From assembly GCA_946480085.1 (NCBI GenBank), contig CAMLHZ010000001.1:620001-684000 (forward strand): 64,000 nucleotides of DNA, written 5' to 3'. Position 1 is the first letter of the stretch. Every line of letters begins with the position of its first letter. Under the pieces are notes generated by a model. That model ran no database searches. It saw only the letters and a list, made by a program, of their open reading frames with translations, and was not told the DNA's origin. This document shows positions 55,601-64,000 of this stretch, piece by piece. Both the position numbers and the translations under genes were made by a program. Source of the DNA: an uncultured Flavobacteriales bacterium. Lineage in GTDB: Bacteria; Bacteroidota; Bacteroidia; Flavobacteriales; Crocinitomicaceae.

Positions 55601-58600
55601 TTATCTTAATAGACTTACATGTCCGTTTTGCTCATGTCTTTTTCCAGTCAGATCCTTGAATTTAACTGTCCAAACATAAACACCATCCTGCGCGGGTTCA
55701 GCGGTTCTGTAATTGCCATCCCAACCAGCAGAAAGGTCTTCCGAATAGTAGATCAGTTCTCCCCATCGATTGAAGATCTGGAATTCAAAACCTTCGTCAA
55801 GAATACCGAATCCCTGAGCGAAGAAAATACCATTATTCGCATCTCCGTCAGGAGTAAATGCATTTGGAATGAAAATACCGAACTCCGGCTTCACTTCCAC
55901 CACAATACTTGTTTCATCTGGGCAATTGAAAGTATTGTTTGCTGTCAAAGTAACGGTGTAAGAACCGTAATCAGCATAGGTGTGTGAAGTGTTAATGCTT
56001 GTGCTCACTGCGCCATCTCCAAAATCCCACAAATACGTATTTGCTTCTGTAGAAGTGTTATTGAACGTAAAACTTGGATCCAACGTAGTCTCTATGTAAG
56101 CACTCGGATTGAATGAAGCGTTAGCCTGTGGATTTACTGTAATAGTTGAAGTTGCGGTTGAATCAGATGTACATCCAAAACTATTTATAGCGTAAACACT
56201 TATATTGTATGTCCCTGGTTCGTCAAAAGAGAATTCAACCTCGTCGCCAACCAATAAAACGCCATTGAAATCCCAGTAATAGGTATACGTTGGATTCACA
56301 AATGTGGAACTTTCAATTGTAAACTCTTCGTACTGACAAACAGCTGGCTGAGATGGATCCAGGTCAATCGCTGGTGGCATTACTACTACAACAGTTACAT
56401 CAGCATCAATTGTCTGATTACATTGATTTGTGGCCGTAATGGTGTAGGTTGTTGTTTGCGAAGGTGTGTCTGTTGTTTGTGCAGGACAAGTTGGACAAAA
56501 GTCCCAGCTTAGAACAACTGTTGGATCATTTCCATTGTATTGACCGAAAAGATTTACATCTGCGTGAAGACATATTGAATCCGGCGAAGCCATAGCCTGA
56601 ACATCATTCGGATCTAAACCGAATACGGTAATCGTAGTTGTTGAATTTGCAGTACAGCCATTATTGTCCTGAACTGTACAGGTATATGTTGTATTGGTTA
56701 TTGGTGAAACGATAATAGTTGATTGATTGCCCGATATTGGAGTCCAGCTGTATGCATAAGTCCCGGTTCCTCCGGATGCATTCGCAGTGATAGTTTGGGG
56801 TAATCCCGGACAAACAATTGTATCGTTATTCGCAGTTAACAGCAGTTGAGGGGGTTGACCAACATTTTCAACTGCACTTATTACACAACCATTGTTGTCT
56901 GTTACTGTAACAGAGTAATTTCCTGCAGAAACGGAGTAGATGGATGTGGCAGTTGAGCCTGAGTTCCATAGATACGTATATGGTGAAGTTCCTCCATTAA
57001 CGTTACTGGAAATGGCTCCGTTCGCTAGTCCAAAACAACTTGGTTCAACAGTATTGAAGTTCAGCATCAATGGTGTTGGTTCAGTAATGTTTGACATTAA
57101 CTGAATGTTACATCCATTGGCGTCAGTAATGGTCAAAGTGTAGTTTCCTGCGGTTAAGTTATTGGCATTTGGAGTATTTTGAACGGGATTAGTATTCCAT
57201 GAATAGGTGTAATTTGGTGTTCCACCAGAAATGCCGGAGGTTACAAACCCATTGTTTCCACCATTACATGAAACATTTCCTGCGCTGGTTTGAACAACAT
57301 TAAGAGCTGAAGGTTCAAAGATTGAGAATGTTATGAGAGAATCACAACCTAAACTACTTTGGATAGCTACTGTATGTGTTCCAGGCGTTAATCCCGAAGC
57401 TGTGTTTGCAGAGCTGTAAGCTCCATTGTCGAAAGAATAGGTGAATGGTGCTTGTGGACCAGTTGCGGTTACAGTTACAGATCCATTATTAAGTCCGTTA
57501 CAGGTAACATCGGTTGTTGTAATGGAAACTGACTGATAAACTTCATTGAACGCAATGTTCATTCCATCTGTAACGTTCGGACAACCTGAAATGTCGTTTG
57601 TTGTAACGGTGACATAGGCGTTTCCTGATGTTATTTCTTCATAGGACGGAACGTAATCAGGATCGATTACCATATTACTTGGTAGGAATGTTCCTTGACC
57701 AGACCAAATTACTCCTGAAGCATTTGTTGTTCCATTTAAAGTAATTGCCCCAATATAATTTGAGCATTGTACGATGTCATTTCCTGCATCAATAGTAAGT
57801 GGAGGTAATTGTGTTACCGTTACCTGATCCATCACTGCAGTGCATCCAGAAGCATCTGTAATATTAACAGTTGTATTACCAACACCAATGTTGTTTGTGG
57901 TTCCTGAACCGCCATTCGACCAGGAAATTGAGTATGGAGGAGTTCCTCCCGTAATTGAGACACTTGCCGGAACAGTTGTTTCATTTGCACACAAAACAGT
58001 ATCCGGGGCAATAATTGAAACTGAAAGTTCCTGTGCAAAGGATACGCTGATCGTGTCACAAACTGGACCGAAAGTACAGCCGTTCAATGCTGTTCCACAA
58101 ACAAGATAATTTACTTGTGCTGGTAGTCCCCCAATATTGGTTACTGATGCCGTGTCACAACCTGATGAACATGACAATAAATTGTTGTAAGTTTCGCTAG
58201 CACCTGGACTAATACTTGTCCATGTTACAGTGGATTCATCGTAGAACTGAACCCCTAATAAACCGGAACAACCATCACCCAATGAAATATTTGGTCCAAA
58301 AATAGGGTTTGGAACTGTTTCAATTGAGTAGGTATTCGTATTGTTTCCGGGTTTACAAAATGTAAGATGGAAAGGCCCAACTCCCTGAAGACAGATGGGT
58401 GAACCAACCGGAGTTGGAGGACCACAATCTACTTGATAAAACAGTGCTCCCGGAGGAACGGCTCCTGATGCAACGTTAAAAATGATTGCAGCAGAGTTTG
58501 GATTTAACGTAATGATAAACTCCAAACATTTATCTGGTGAGGAGGCTCCACAGCAAAAACCATCTCTATCGGTGTTCGGACTAAGCCAAGTCATGTATGG

Positions 58601-58723
58601 CGAAGCTGATAAATCAACGGTAAACGATGGTGTTATGGAATCGCAGTATTGCGCGTTAGTGCGGTTTGAACACAATACAGTAGTTAATAAGATGGTTAGT
58701 CCAACAAGAATATTTTTTTTCAT
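55601..58723 (-). CDS. T9SS type B (gliding motility-associated C-terminal domain) surface protein
   Basis: The start is ATG 58723 (1,040 residues), which puts MKKNILVG at the head of the signal peptide ending TNAQ; ATG 58744 would add seven residues. The body holds SprB-like repeats (VTCNGLNNGSVTVTATGP, VSCNGGNNGFVTSGISGG, PSCFGLANGAISSNVNGG), Ig/PKD-type domains (AYIETTLDPSFTFNNTS, YLWDFGDG) and a C-terminal gliding-motility type domain (IPNAFTPDGDANN, FQIFNRWGELIY, AQDGVYVWTVKF). Type B cargo is exported by the T9SS and may stay attached to the surface. A -7-like element lies at 58775. The function is probably adhesion or a surface matrix role (inference). Confidence 0.9.
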   Translation of the reverse strand: MKKNILVGLTILLTTVLCSNRTNAQYCDSITPSFTVDLSASPYMTWLSPNTDRDGFCCGASSPDKCLEFIITLNPNSAAIIFNVASGAVPPGALFYQVDCGPPTPVGSPICLQGVGPFHLTFCKPGNNTNTYSIETVPNPIFGPNISLGDGCSGLLGVQFYDESTVTWTSISPGASETYNNLLSCSSGCDTASVTNIGGLPAQVNYLVCGTALNGCTFGPVCDTISVSFAQELSVSIIAPDTVLCANETTVPASVSITGGTPPYSISWSNGGSGTTNNIGVGNTTVNITDASGCTAVMDQVTVTQLPPLTIDAGNDIVQCSNYIGAITLNGTTNASGVIWSGQGTFLPSNMVIDPDYVPSYEEITSGNAYVTVTTNDISGCPNVTDGMNIAFNEVYQSVSITTTDVTCNGLNNGSVTVTATGPQAPFTYSFDNGAYSSANTASGLTPGTHTVAIQSSLGCDSLITFSIFEPSALNVVQTSAGNVSCNGGNNGFVTSGISGGTPNYTYSWNTNPVQNTPNANNLTAGNYTLTITDANGCNIQLMSNITEPTPLMLNFNTVEPSCFGLANGAISSNVNGGTSPYTYLWNSGSTATSIYSVSAGNYSVTVTDNNGCVISAVENVGQPPQLLLTANNDTIVCPGLPQTITANASGGTGTYAYSWTPISGNQSTIIVSPITNTTYTCTVQDNNGCTANSTTTITVFGLDPNDVQAMASPDSICLHADVNLFGQYNGNDPTVVLSWDFCPTCPAQTTDTPSQTTTYTITATNQCNQTIDADVTVVVVMPPAIDLDPSQPAVCQYEEFTIESSTFVNPTYTYYWDFNGVLLVGDEVEFSFDEPGTYNISVYAINSFGCTSDSTATSTITVNPQANASFNPSAYIETTLDPSFTFNNTSTEANTYLWDFGDGAVSTSINTSHTYADYGSYTVTLTANNTFNCPDETSIVVEVKPEFGIFIPNAFTPDGDANNGIFFAQGFGILDEGFEFQIFNRWGELIYYSEDLSAGWDGNYRTAEPAQDGVYVWTVKFKDLTGKRHEQNGHVSLLR

Positions 58724-58774
58724 CACAAATCCCTTCACGTTCATAGTAGCGAACCGTTATCTACTAAAGGTCGA

Positions 58775-58782
58775 CAAAACTA
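58775..58782 (-). promoter_or_regulatory. Candidate -7 element of the type B T9SS gene
   Basis: On the minus strand TAGTTTTG matches TAnnTTTG, about 50 bases before the preferred ATG. No clear -33 element is visible. Confidence 0.45.
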
Positions 58783-58900
58783 TTTTCTCAACAAAATTTG
58801 TAAAAAAATACAAACTAAACGTAATTTTTACATAAAATCTTGATAATATCTCCGTCTATCGAACTCTATATTTCGTTTATCGATGAAATGTTGAATCTAT

Positions 58901-58937
58901 ATACCCAAAATAGGGTATGCGTCATTTTGCAAATGAC
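58901..58937. repeat. Two adjacent palindromes in a 323-base gap
   Basis: ATACCC/GGGTAT (58901-58906, 58913-58918) and CGTCATTT/AAATGACG (58920-58927, 58931-58938) form two side-by-side hairpins. They lie between the serS terminator and the type B T9SS gene promoter. The gap (58745-59067) shows no open reading frame of note; operator sites or leader structures are possible. Confidence 0.4.
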
Positions 58938-59013
58938 GGTTCTACGTGAAAATTGCGACTGAAAAACTTAATATTTTTAAAGTTGAGTTTTAGGTTTATT
59001 ACCCCAAAAAGTA

Positions 59014-59051
59014 AAAAAGTCCCGATCTCATTGCTGAAATCGGGACTTTTT
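59014..59051 (-). terminator. Intrinsic terminator of serS
   Basis: AAAAAGTCCCGAT and ATCGGGACTTTTT form a perfect 13-bp stem with inner TCA/TGA pairing; the minus-strand side ends in T-rich sequence, 17 bases after the serS stop. Confidence 0.9.
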
Positions 59052-59067
59052 AATATTCATTATTTAG

Positions 59068-60339
59068 TTAATCAATTCTCGTAAAGCCAGTGTATTTGTG
59101 CAATACTTCAGGAATTTCGATACCGTCCAATGTTTGGTAATTTTCCATGATTGACGCCATGATTCGTGGCAACGCCAAAGCAGAACCGTTCAACGTATGT
59201 GCTAAGTAGTTCTTTTTGTCAGAACCTTTGAAGCGCAGTTTTAAGCGATTTGCCTGGAATGTATCAAAGCGAGAGCAAGAACTTACTTCCAACCATTTTT
59301 CCTGTGCTGCAGAGTATGCTTCAAAGTCATATGTCATAGCAGATGCAAATCCGGTATCTCCGCCACATAAGCGCAGAATACGGTAATGCAAACCAAGTTT
59401 AGCCAACAAACCTTTAACATGATCAACCATTTCGTTCAAAGCACGCTCTGAATTTTTTGGATGTTCAATGCGCACAATTTCTACTTTGTCGAATTGGTGC
59501 AAGCGATTCAACCCACGTACATGTGCTCCGTAACTTCCAGCTTCACGACGAAAACATGGTGTGTACCCGGTCATTTTGATAGAGAAATTCTCATCTGGTA
59601 AAACCACATCGCGATAAATGTTTGTCAATGGAACCTCTGCTGTTGGAATCATGTATAAATCGTCAACCGGCATGTGATACATCTGACCTTCTTTATCCGG
59701 AAGTTGTCCTGTTCCGTATGCGCTTGCTTCGTTCACTACGTGAGGAACAATAAATTCTTCGTAACCCGCTTTCTCAGCTTCTTCAAGGAAAAATTGAATT
59801 AAAGCACGTTGTAATTTTGCTCCTTTTCCTTTGTAAACAGGGAAACCTGCACCTGTAATTTTCACCCCCAATTCGAAGTCAATCAAGTCGAATTTTTTGG
59901 CCAATTCCCAGTGAGGAAGTGCTCCGTTATGCAAAACAGCAGGTTCGCCCTCTACAAGGATCGTTTCGTTATCTTCTTCGTTTTTACCGGCTACAACCAA
60001 AGCGTTTGGAACGTTCGGGATGAGGTAAAGTAATTGCGTTATTTCTTCGTCAAGTTGATCAACCTGAGTTTTCAAGTCGTTTTCCTCTTGTTTCAATTGT
60101 GTTGTTCTAGCCTTTGCAGCTTCCGCTTCAGCAGCTTTTCCGCTTTTAAACAATTCGCCAATTTCTTTAGCAATTTTGTTTAGTTCGGACGCGATGGATT
60201 CCATTTGAGTTTTTGCACCACGCCACGTTTGATCCTTCTCTAGGATAGCGTCGATAGTTGCAGTTACATCAATGTTACGTTTCTTCAGTGCTTCGATGAT
60301 AGCATCGCGTTCTGCACGAATTTTTGTCATTTCTAACAT
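59068..60339 (-). CDS. serS: Seryl-tRNA synthetase
   Basis: The 423-residue class II synthetase charges tRNA-Ser with serine. Residues 1 to about 105 form the long antiparallel coiled coil that contacts tRNA. The catalytic core shows motif 2 TPCFRREAGSYG and motif 3 NGSALALPRIMASIMEN. The length is normal. A promoter-like TTG-N20-TACTTTCG lies upstream and a strong terminator follows. Confidence 0.97.
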   Translation of the reverse strand: MLEMTKIRAERDAIIEALKKRNIDVTATIDAILEKDQTWRGAKTQMESIASELNKIAKEIGELFKSGKAAEAEAAKARTTQLKQEENDLKTQVDQLDEEITQLLYLIPNVPNALVVAGKNEEDNETILVEGEPAVLHNGALPHWELAKKFDLIDFELGVKITGAGFPVYKGKGAKLQRALIQFFLEEAEKAGYEEFIVPHVVNEASAYGTGQLPDKEGQMYHMPVDDLYMIPTAEVPLTNIYRDVVLPDENFSIKMTGYTPCFRREAGSYGAHVRGLNRLHQFDKVEIVRIEHPKNSERALNEMVDHVKGLLAKLGLHYRILRLCGGDTGFASAMTYDFEAYSAAQEKWLEVSSCSRFDTFQANRLKLRFKGSDKKNYLAHTLNGSALALPRIMASIMENYQTLDGIEIPEVLHKYTGFTRID

Positions 60340-60386
60340 AGGAATCCTGTTTTAAATTGTGTTTTTACTTTTAATAAAACGCGGGA

Positions 60387-60417
60387 CGAAAGTAGCTATT
60401 CTATGTAAATACAACAA
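60387..60417 (-). promoter_or_regulatory. Candidate promoter of serS
   Basis: On the minus strand, TTG at 60415-60417, a 20-base spacer and TACTTTCG at 60387-60394 match the consensus with one mismatch. Confidence 0.5.
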
Positions 60418-60421
60418 CTGT

Positions 60422-60450
60422 CCTCCCCCTTAATCCCCCTCCAAAGGGGG
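60422..60450. repeat. C-rich hairpin element (CCCCCT/AGGGGG)
   Basis: CCTCCCCCTTAATCCCCCT is followed by CCAAAGGGGG, giving a 6-bp hairpin with loop CCAA. The base composition differs sharply from the AT-rich surroundings. Similar C-rich intergenic elements recur in many bacterial genomes, so this may be a dispersed repeat; no second copy lies in this window. Confidence 0.45.
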
Positions 60451-60471
60451 AAATAATTTCCAATTGGGCAT

Positions 60472-60510
60472 AAAAAAAGGCGAATTCCGAAAACTTCAGA
60501 ACTCGCCTTT
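60472..60510 (-). terminator. Intrinsic terminator of rplU-rpmA
   Basis: AAAGGCGAATTC and GAACTCGCCTTT form a 12-bp stem with one mismatch, with T7 on the minus strand, 20 bases after the rpmA stop. Confidence 0.85.
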
Positions 60511-60529
60511 ATAAATGTTTTGCGTTCTC

Positions 60530-60799
60530 TTAAGCTTCAGCAGTTTCAAATGCTACTACCGAAACAAACGAACGATTGTCTTTTTTCTTACGGAATTCTA
60601 CAAGACCGTCAGTTAAAGCGTAAAGTGTGTGATCTTTTCCGATACCAACGTTAACGCCAGGGTGGTGTTGTGTACCACGTTGACGAACGATGATGTTACC
60701 TGCGATTGCAGCTTGTCCACCGAAAATTTTAACACCTAAACGTTTGCTTTCTGATTCGCGACCGTTTTTAGAACTACCGACTCCTTTTTTATGTGCCAT
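60530..60799 (-). CDS. rpmA: 50S ribosomal protein bL27
   Basis: The 89-residue protein begins [20 protein letters not shown], the expected bL27 N-terminus that reaches the peptidyl transferase centre, followed by [21 protein letters not shown]. It has no Firmicute-type cleavable extension. It follows rplU by 41 bases, as in most bacteria. Confidence 0.98.
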   Translation of the reverse strand: MAHKKGVGSSKNGRESESKRLGVKIFGGQAAIAGNIIVRQRGTQHHPGVNVGIGKDHTLYALTDGLVEFRKKKDNRSFVSVVAFETAEA

Positions 60800-60840
60800 T
60801 GTATTTCTTTTTACTCCTTCCGCAGTTGCGGAATGGAAGA

Positions 60841-61152
60841 TTATCCTTTAATATCTGTAATCGTGATTTGTGTAAAAGATTGACGGTGACCGTTTCTTTT
60901 CACATATCCTTTTCTTCTTTTCTTACGGAAAACAATCACTTTGTCTCCTTTAACGTGGTCAACCACTTGAGCAGAAACTTTAGCTCCTGCTATAGCTGGG
61001 GCGCCAATGTTCACTTTCCCTCCGTTGTCTACTAATAAAACACGATCAAAATCTAATTTTGCTCCTGCCTCAGCATCCAAACGGTGTACAAAGATCTTTT
61101 GGTCTTTTTGCACTTTAAATTGCTGCCCTGCTATCTCTACAATTGCGTACAT
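60841..61152 (-). CDS. rplU: 50S ribosomal protein bL21
   Basis: The 103-residue protein begins [20 protein letters not shown] and has the family end ([29 protein letters not shown]). It binds 23S rRNA. It heads the rplU-rpmA operon, with a -7-like element upstream. Confidence 0.98.
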   Translation of the reverse strand: MYAIVEIAGQQFKVQKDQKIFVHRLDAEAGAKLDFDRVLLVDNGGKVNIGAPAIAGAKVSAQVVDHVKGDKVIVFRKKRRKGYVKRNGHRQSFTQITITDIKG

Positions 61153-61204
61153 AACAGTATGTTTTTATTTGTTTATTTCCCGACTGAATTCCAGATAGGG
61201 GTTG

Positions 61205-61212
61205 CAAAGATA
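61205..61212 (-). promoter_or_regulatory. Candidate -7 element of rplU-rpmA
   Basis: On the minus strand TATCTTTG matches TAnnTTTG, 52 bases before the rplU ATG. The -33 element is not obvious. Confidence 0.5.
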
Positions 61213-61311
61213 TAAAACTTTTTCAACAATGAAATATTCAAATTAGAAAAAATATCTCGACTCCGCTCGATAACCTTTTTTCCATTTAATTAATTATTGT
61301 ATTCTTGGCAT

Positions 61312-61340
61312 AAAAAAAGGGCGAATCATCATTCGCCCTT
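61312..61340 (-). terminator. Intrinsic terminator of the 137-residue secreted protein gene
   Basis: A perfect 10-bp stem AAGGGCGAAT/ATTCGCCCTT with loop CATC has a T7 tract on the minus strand. It lies 28 bases after the stop codon. Confidence 0.9.
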
Positions 61341-61368
61341 CTATATTCAAAAATTCCGACAGCTCCTA

Positions 61369-61782
61369 TTAAAATATTTCAGCGATAAGGAAATGTTTAT
61401 TGGTTAGATCACGCCACCAATATGTCCATGAGCCATTACAGCTTTGAGGAAATGACTGATCTCCTGAGCTAGTTGTGGTCATTCCGGTAATAGTTGTCGA
61501 TCCGAAAGTAGCTTTTGCCTCGAGAACAACGATTTGATAACCTGCTGGCGGAGTACTTCCGTAAGAATAGGTTACATCGGCTCCGGGTGCAACGATGTGG
61601 CTAATCCACAAAGGAGAACTTGTTACTCCGGTAGAGGTATTGCGCAGCGCCATCTTAAGCTGAACCGTATACGTACACGTTGGCGTAGTTTCATTTCCTC
61701 CGTTGGTAACAGTCCAAACTTGGCTGAATCCAAAAAAGCTTAGTAGCACGAATAGTGCAGACATCATCAGATGTTTTTTCAT
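61369..61782 (-). CDS. Small secreted protein of unknown function
   Basis: The 137-residue product has a signal peptide ending GFSQ (residue 21). The mature part is a single beta-rich domain with many Thr, Ser and Gly residues, two cysteines (TPTCTYTV and PQSCNGSW), and a Trp-rich end (GSWTYWWRDL). No T9SS domain or lipobox is seen, so it should stay in the periplasm or be secreted by another route. I do not recognise the family. It has its own terminator. Confidence 0.68.
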   Translation of the reverse strand: MKKHLMMSALFVLLSFFGFSQVWTVTNGGNETTPTCTYTVQLKMALRNTSTGVTSSPLWISHIVAPGADVTYSYGSTPPAGYQIVVLEAKATFGSTTITGMTTTSSGDQSFPQSCNGSWTYWWRDLTNKHFLIAEIF

Positions 61783-61872
61783 GATATATGAATTTAATGG
61801 TTACGTGGTTATAAAAATAACTCTACAATTAAGAGCTATGTACCTAAAATAGCAAACAGTGGTATATTAATC

Positions 61873-62028
61873 TTACTCTTCGTCTTTTTCAAAAACTCGT
61901 TTCGGACGCATTTTTTGGTTAATTCCTAAAGTAATCCAAAAAGGAACAATAAATCCTAGTAAGAATAACAACATCCAGAATGCCATTCCACCAATTAATA
62001 AGAACAATACAATACCAAAAATGCTCAT
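61873..62028 (-). CDS. Tiny membrane protein, 51 residues
   Basis: This short reading frame starts MSIFGIVLFLLIGGMAF, runs through about 35 hydrophobic residues forming one or two membrane helices, and ends in a charged tail (KMRPKRVFEKDEE). Predicted topology places the basic/acidic tail in the cytoplasm. The clean start, membrane-helix pattern and charge distribution make it a likely real gene. It lies 79 bases after batD on the same strand. Function is unknown. Confidence 0.6.
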   Translation of the reverse strand: MSIFGIVLFLLIGGMAFWMLLFLLGFIVPFWITLGINQKMRPKRVFEKDEE

Positions 62029-62107
62029 GTCGTTTGTTTTGTGGAGGTAAAAGTAATATTAAAATTGAATTTCAAATCAGATTCAGCGAATTTTCTTGCT
62101 AAAAATA

Positions 62108-63823
62108 TCAGAGTTTCAAAATGTTTTTAACGCGATTTAGAAGATTATCACTCGGAAAATCTTGAACGCCAAATCCATATCTGAAATGATCACAGATTCC
62201 GATGATGTCTCTGATCTCTTTTTCTTCATTTTTATTTCCACTTCCAAACTCAGATAAAACACGTTCTCTACTCGTATTTTGAAGTCCAAATCGTTTCTCA
62301 AGAATTTGAATAATTGCTTTCGGAAGATTGATGCTAATGTTATTAGCATCAGTTGGATTCTTCATTACTTCTTCCCAAAAATCGGTATTAGCCATTTGTT
62401 CCTGCTTTTCTACCATTCGCTCTTTTGCCAATGCAACGTCGTGTTCGTGTTTCGAACGTTTACGACGAACCATTAGGAAAAGGAAGAAAAGTGCGCATGT
62501 GGCTCCCGGAACTGCAATTCCCAGAATTAATGGCATACTTGATTTGTCTTGTGATTTTCCTTCTTTCGCTTCTGCTTGCACAAGGACTTCTTTTGTGTTT
62601 TTTGAAGCTGAATCAACTTTGTCTTTTCGCAAAGAGGTTTTCTCCTTGCCCAATAGAATCGTAAATGGTTCTGTACTCAGCGTAATGTATTTCTCTTTTT
62701 GCGGATCGAAAAATGACATGGATGGAGCATCGAAATGAAGTTCACCTTCTTGCAATACCTGAATGTTGTAAATGAAAGTGATTGATCCGGCTACACCAGA
62801 TTCAGTATAATCGTAATTCTCTTCTTTCTGAGCATCGCCATATAGCTTACAGCCATTAGGGATTTTAATTTTTGGTTCCTGAATATTGTGAATGTTTCCA
62901 ATACCACTTACAATAAGTTTCACCTGGAAAACATCACCGGCTTTCAGCTTGCTGATATCACTGATTTCTTGCGACATATCGAAATCACCAACTGCGCCAA
63001 TGAAATCTGATGGAGCTCCTTTTGGAAGCGGTTTTACATTCAAGGTTAGACCAGTAGATTTAAATTGAATGGTCTTGTCGAAAATGTTTCCGTGACACAG
63101 CAAAGCCATTTCGAAAGGTTTCACTCTACATTTTCCGGTTGAAATTGGAATAAGAAGTTGTTTTCCGTATTCGAAAGTTTGTACTTTTTTACCATTCAGT
63201 TTTGTTTCTTCAACCAATTCTCTTGAATAATTGAAAGGATGTTCTTCGGCATTTTTATCGCACTTATATGGTGCATAACCGTCAACATTTAGAATAGGGT
63301 AGCGTGAAACCACACGGGCATTCAGCATTACACATTCTCCCTCGTAGACGGAAGTTTTCTTTGCTTCTATGAAGCCGAAAACAGGATCTTTTGATTTTAT
63401 GGCAATGTTAGATGCCTTTGATTCGTCAATAGTAAGTGTAATCTTATTTGACTTATAAGGTTTCCCTTTATAGCTTACCGTTGCGCAGAAACTGTATGTT
63501 CCGGCTTTGTTGAACGATCCGCTTTGTTGTGTAATGTAATAGGTTTTGATTTTTCCGGAAGCTTCCATTTCCTGACTAACCTGGTGAAGAACATCGTAAT
63601 CAACTTCAAATTCTACCGGAAAATCAATATTGATAGTTCCCTGAACATTTGTTGAAATGCGGAATACAATGTTCTCATCCGGCGCAGCTTCGTTTGTGCT
63701 GCACGACAATCCAACAATTGGTTTCTGTCCGAAACAATAAATTCCCAGACAGCTAAATAAAATCAGCATTAGTAGCTCTTGACTACCAATCCTTCTCTGC
63801 GCTCTTGTTCTGTGAAGTACCAT
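62108..63823 (-). CDS. batD: BatD family protein (aerotolerance locus)
   Basis: The 571-residue protein fits BatD: signal peptide ending YCFGQ, tandem beta-sandwich domains (residues about 35-400) with LSCSTNEAAPDENIVFRIS at the start and GKCRVKPFEM, and a single membrane helix near residue 440 (LILGIAVPGATCALFFLFLM) followed by a basic cytoplasmic tail. BatA-E proteins were linked to aerotolerance in Bacteroides; the exact role is unresolved. ATG 63823 overlaps the upstream batC end by 41 bases; ATG 63769 would leave almost no n-region in the signal peptide. Confidence 0.85.
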   Translation of the reverse strand: MVLHRTRAQRRIGSQELLMLILFSCLGIYCFGQKPIVGLSCSTNEAAPDENIVFRISTNVQGTINIDFPVEFEVDYDVLHQVSQEMEASGKIKTYYITQQSGSFNKAGTYSFCATVSYKGKPYKSNKITLTIDESKASNIAIKSKDPVFGFIEAKKTSVYEGECVMLNARVVSRYPILNVDGYAPYKCDKNAEEHPFNYSRELVEETKLNGKKVQTFEYGKQLLIPISTGKCRVKPFEMALLCHGNIFDKTIQFKSTGLTLNVKPLPKGAPSDFIGAVGDFDMSQEISDISKLKAGDVFQVKLIVSGIGNIHNIQEPKIKIPNGCKLYGDAQKEENYDYTESGVAGSITFIYNIQVLQEGELHFDAPSMSFFDPQKEKYITLSTEPFTILLGKEKTSLRKDKVDSASKNTKEVLVQAEAKEGKSQDKSSMPLILGIAVPGATCALFFLFLMVRRKRSKHEHDVALAKERMVEKQEQMANTDFWEEVMKNPTDANNISINLPKAIIQILEKRFGLQNTSRERVLSEFGSGNKNEEKEIRDIIGICDHFRYGFGVQDFPSDNLLNRVKNILKL

Positions 63824-64000
63824 TGTTACCGTTCATTCTTCTTCTCGCTTCAGCTTCTTGTTTCATTAACTCATCCAAGCGACGTTCTGTTTGTTTGTCT
63901 TGTAGATTTCCTTGTCCCGGTTTTCCATTTTTGGAATCTCCCGGTTGTGGATCTCCGTTATTATTTGAATTACTTTGTTGATTCCCCTGCTGTTGTCCTT
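63783..64000 (-). CDS. BatC-like TPR protein, C-terminal end only
   Basis: The window cuts this gene; only its last 71 or so residues are visible. They are Gln/Asn/Gly-rich, then charged and helical (QTERRLDELMKQEAEARRR), and end in KDW, an ending I recall from Bacteroidota BatB/BatC TPR proteins. It overlaps batD by 41 bases. The N-terminal TPR or von Willebrand domains, if present, lie beyond the window. Confidence 0.72.
   Translation of the reverse strand, partial: GQQQGNQQSNSNNNGDPQPGDSKNGKPGQGNLQDKQTERRLDELMKQEAEARRRMNGNNGTSQNKSAEKDW

Overview
The window looks like a chromosomal segment of a free-living, aerobic member of the Bacteroidota, most likely order Flavobacteriales (Cryomorphaceae/Crocinitomicaceae, Fluviicola-like). 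The grounds are SprA of the type IX secretion system (T9SS), many cargo proteins with T9SS C-terminal domains, a 14-gene complex I operon with a short NuoG, a DUF6029/Omp28 pair, BatC/BatD, AT-rich DNA, and promoters of the Bacteroidota form TTG-N19/20-TAnnTTTG with few Shine-Dalgarno sequences. The taxonomic call below order level is inference. I saw no prophage, insertion sequence, CRISPR array, rRNA or tRNA.

Layout, left to right. 1-15 kb: a large outer-membrane protein with SprA-like segments, a lipoprotein M1 aminopeptidase, a lone biotin carrier, small lipoproteins, a tlpA-DUF6029-Omp28 operon (minus strand), two tandem paralogous T9SS cargo proteins, and a 627-residue Omp28-like T9SS protein. 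15-26 kb: malic enzyme, ruvA, the giant sprA gene and a GNAT acetyltransferase, closely spaced on the plus strand. 26-32 kb: three consecutive 7-bp tandem-repeat arrays, a DUF6427 membrane protein, and purQ, purD, a CNNM/CBS transporter-like protein and purH. 32-36.5 kb: three tandem T9SS-type paralogs, two of which share a 124-bp identical block. 36.7-39 kb: mreB, then a DUF7793 protein overlapping a soluble histidine kinase. 39-52 kb: nuoA to nuoN, one minus-strand operon. 52-64 kb: a probable small RNA, a three-gene envelope operon, a 1,040-residue type B T9SS protein, serS, the L21/L27 genes, small secreted and membrane proteins, and batD with the end of batC.

The genes fit together as follows. 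SprA is the outer-membrane pore of the T9SS; at least seven genes here encode proteins that appear to be its cargo. Complex I feeds the respiratory chain. Malic enzyme supplies NADPH and pyruvate. PurQ, PurD and PurH are steps of de novo IMP synthesis. TlpA, DUF6029 and Omp28 look like an envelope thiol-redox or outer-membrane unit of unknown purpose.

The best candidates for undescribed biology are the roughly 86-nt RNA at 52203-52288 (consensus promoter, two-tier hairpin, intrinsic terminator), the three successive heptamer arrays at 25944-26109, the apparent gene-conversion tract between two T9SS paralogs, and the DUF7793-histidine kinase pair. All calls come from reading the sequence; no database search was run.
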